From positions 992,001-1,056,000 of the forward strand of contig CP171222.1 in assembly GCA_050908895.1 (NCBI GenBank): DNA of 64,000 bases, in the 5' to 3' direction. This document shows, in pieces, positions 62,507-64,000 of the stretch; position 1 is the first letter of the stretch; each line of letters begins with the position of its first letter. The DNA is from S5-A14a sp050908895 (lineage in GTDB: Bacteria > Bacillota > Clostridia > Peptostreptococcales > Anaerovoracaceae). The notes beneath the pieces were generated by a model that worked only from the letters and a program-made list of their open reading frames with translations, made no database searches and was not told the origin of the DNA. The translations under genes and the position numbers were made by a program.

Positions 62507-63713
62507 AAGAGGATCCCTATCTATATATCTGGCTATATTTTTTGTCTGTATAATCTCGGCTACAATTATATTTATAGAGCATATAAAAGAAGCTGCCATG
62601 GAATCATCGGTGAAATCTTTGGGCAGCCTGTGGTTACAAGCTGAGTTAGGAAAGTATGATAGAAATTTGTTTGAAGAATATGGACTATATGGATTTTGGG
62701 GAGATAGTGAAACCATAAAAAAAGATATCGACCTAATGGCCAAGTATTCTTTTAAGGGGAAAAAATACGCGAAATATAGGGGTTGTGACATAAATTTCTC
62801 ATCTAATTCCTTAGATAACCCAGAGGTGTTGAAAAAACAGATATCAAAAGTAGTGGTGAGCGAAAAATTTAAAAGTCTAATTGCTTCCAAAGGAGGAGAA
62901 GGCAGTAAAGAACACAATACCTTTGAGAAGAACGAAAATAAGATAACCAACCAGGCGATTCTAAATGATTTGCCATCGAAGGGATATGATAGTTCAGTAA
63001 GCGTAGATGGCCTTGTATCTAAACTAAGTGGGAAAAAATCAATTGCAGATGTATTGAAGTATGCAGGGGAGGAATATCTAATAGATCAGTATATTAAAGG
63101 CAACTTTAACTCATATGGGAGAGAATCTATGTCTGAGGATAAAGTTCTGTCTAACGAGGTGGAATACATAATTTCGGGAAAGAAAGAAGATGAAAAGAAT
63201 AGGTATTCAATTAAGCTTAAAATTCTGGCAATTAGGCAAATTCTAAATACAGCGACTATTTATTCCAATCCTGAAATGTATGCAAAGGTAAAGGCTGCGT
63301 CAGTAGCTATTAGTCCAGGGCCTCAGGCTGCTGTGGTAGAACTCTTATTAATACAAGGATGGGCTCTTGCAGAAAGTGAAAATGATTATGAACTTCTAAT
63401 ACGTGGGAAAAAGGTACCTCTACGAAAGAATCAATCTACATGGGCTGTGGATATAGAGTCCATAGTAAAGAATAAAGAAACCGGATTTATAGACATGAAT
63501 AATGCCTATGGCGAGTGTTATGATGATTATTTGAGCTTATTTCTGTATATCATGGATGATCATGTTAAACTTCTTCGAATAATGGATCTGATTCAATTAA
63601 ACATGAAATTAAAATATTACAATGATTTTTTGATGAAGGAATATCACACTGGAATTAGTTTAAATATAAAGGTGAACAATGATGAGGTTTTTGTTAAAAA
63701 GGATTATTATTAA
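62487..63713 (+). CDS. DUF5702-like pilus-locus protein
   Basis: 408 residues. One N-terminal helix after a basic stretch (FKTKRGSLSIYLAIFFVCIIS) with a TadG/pseudopilin look, then a large extracellular polar region. The opening WLQAELGKYDRNLFEEYGLYGFWG recalls the DUF5702 family of clostridial tad-like loci (from memory, quoted in part). GTG start with GAAGGA upstream. Role unknown, probably a minor pilin or surface subunit. Confidence 0.7.
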   Translation: MKFFKTKRGSLSIYLAIFFVCIISATIIFIEHIKEAAMESSVKSLGSLWLQAELGKYDRNLFEEYGLYGFWGDSETIKKDIDLMAKYSFKGKKYAKYRGCDINFSSNSLDNPEVLKKQISKVVVSEKFKSLIASKGGEGSKEHNTFEKNENKITNQAILNDLPSKGYDSSVSVDGLVSKLSGKKSIADVLKYAGEEYLIDQYIKGNFNSYGRESMSEDKVLSNEVEYIISGKKEDEKNRYSIKLKILAIRQILNTATIYSNPEMYAKVKAASVAISPGPQAAVVELLLIQGWALAESENDYELLIRGKKVPLRKNQSTWAVDIESIVKNKETGFIDMNNAYGECYDDYLSLFLYIMDDHVKLLRIMDLIQLNMKLKYYNDFLMKEYHTGISLNIKVNNDEVFVKKDYY

Positions 63714-64000
63714 AAAGTCGGGGAATCCCATAAAACTTAGTAATAAAAAAGGAGTATATTTAATTGAAGCGGCTATTTTGCTGCCGTTATTTATCCTTGG
63801 GATTGTAGCTATAATCTCAATAATACCGGCGATATGCAAGTCTGAAGAGATAATTTTTCAGTGTGTAGATGAGATGAGATTGGAATGTGTGAAGACACAG
63901 GTTAGAAATAATAATCTAATTTTACCCTTTGAAACCATGAATAGAGTGTCTGGTAAGGATAAAGCGATAAGAAGTTTTATTGCCTATAATAGGATATACC
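63679..64000 (+). CDS. TadE-like pseudopilin, partial (3' end outside window)
   Basis: At least 107 residues. A basic start (MMRFLLKRIIIKKSGN) leads to NKKGVYLIEAAILLPLFILG, the prepilin-like motif with Glu and the TadE helix. It overlaps the preceding gene by 35 bp and has AAGGTG before it. The frame is open at the window end. Confidence 0.75.
   Translation, partial: MMRFLLKRIIIKKSGNPIKLSNKKGVYLIEAAILLPLFILGIVAIISIIPAICKSEEIIFQCVDEMRLECVKTQVRNNNLILPFETMNRVSGKDKAIRSFIAYNRIY

Overview
The window is a low-GC, gene-dense chromosomal segment of an anaerobic Firmicute, class Clostridia. Supporting signs are a PolC-type replicase, the Bacillus/Clostridium order spoVG–purR–glmU–prs–pth–mfd–spoVB-like–mazG–rqcP, CIRCE-controlled hrcA-grpE-dnaK-dnaJ, TTG and GTG starts behind strong AGGAGG sites, and an FMN riboswitch. 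A family such as Anaerovoracaceae is a guess. I see no tRNA, rRNA, CRISPR array, complete insertion sequence or prophage.

Layout. 1–9355: the 3' half of polC, then small housekeeping and transport units (orphan P-loop protein, Nudix hydrolase, BMP lipoprotein, trxB, an ABC exporter pair, prolyl-tRNA editing protein, LysE exporter). 9356–28396: a 19-kb ethanolamine-utilisation (eut) bacterial-microcompartment locus, the centrepiece. 28485–48191: pyruvate kinase, the spoVG/purR pair on the minus strand, cell-wall and nucleotide genes, transcription-coupled repair, HU, RqcP and the heat-shock operon. 48289–53491: a MATE transporter, PspC, an acyl-CoA synthetase-like and alcohol dehydrogenase pair. 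53634–57523: the riboflavin operon ribD-ribE-ribBA-ribH on the minus strand behind an FMN riboswitch. 57541–57922: a relic of a cell-wall-binding surface protein with short direct repeats. 57979–64000: the start of a Tad/Flp-type pilus locus that runs off the end.

The eut locus. Ethanolamine enters through EutH. EutBC, with EutA reactivation and EutT cofactor adenosylation, splits it to ammonia and acetaldehyde inside a shell of EutS, EutL, two identical EutM copies, a BMC protein with a Rho-N/SAP-like tail, a permuted BMC protein, a PduT-like tandem BMC protein and two EutN vertex proteins. EutE makes acetyl-CoA, EutG makes ethanol, and a PduS-like flavin/iron-sulfur protein pairs with PduT for electron transfer or cobalamin reduction. 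The EutW kinase and the EutV ANTAR regulator lie in the first block. Two leader RNAs, before eutG and before eutA, each carry paired hexaloop hairpins whose second stem overlaps an intrinsic terminator, which fits EutV antitermination. All four loops fit GANGNA. No phosphotransacylase and no B12 riboswitch are visible here.

The most unusual points are the perfect 304-bp duplication of eutM with its ribosome-binding site, the BMC/Rho-N-like fusion, a C-terminal encapsulation helix on EutE, a EutQ split into two separate genes, a GlmU reduced to its acetyltransferase half, and a possible attenuator before the acyl-CoA synthetase gene.
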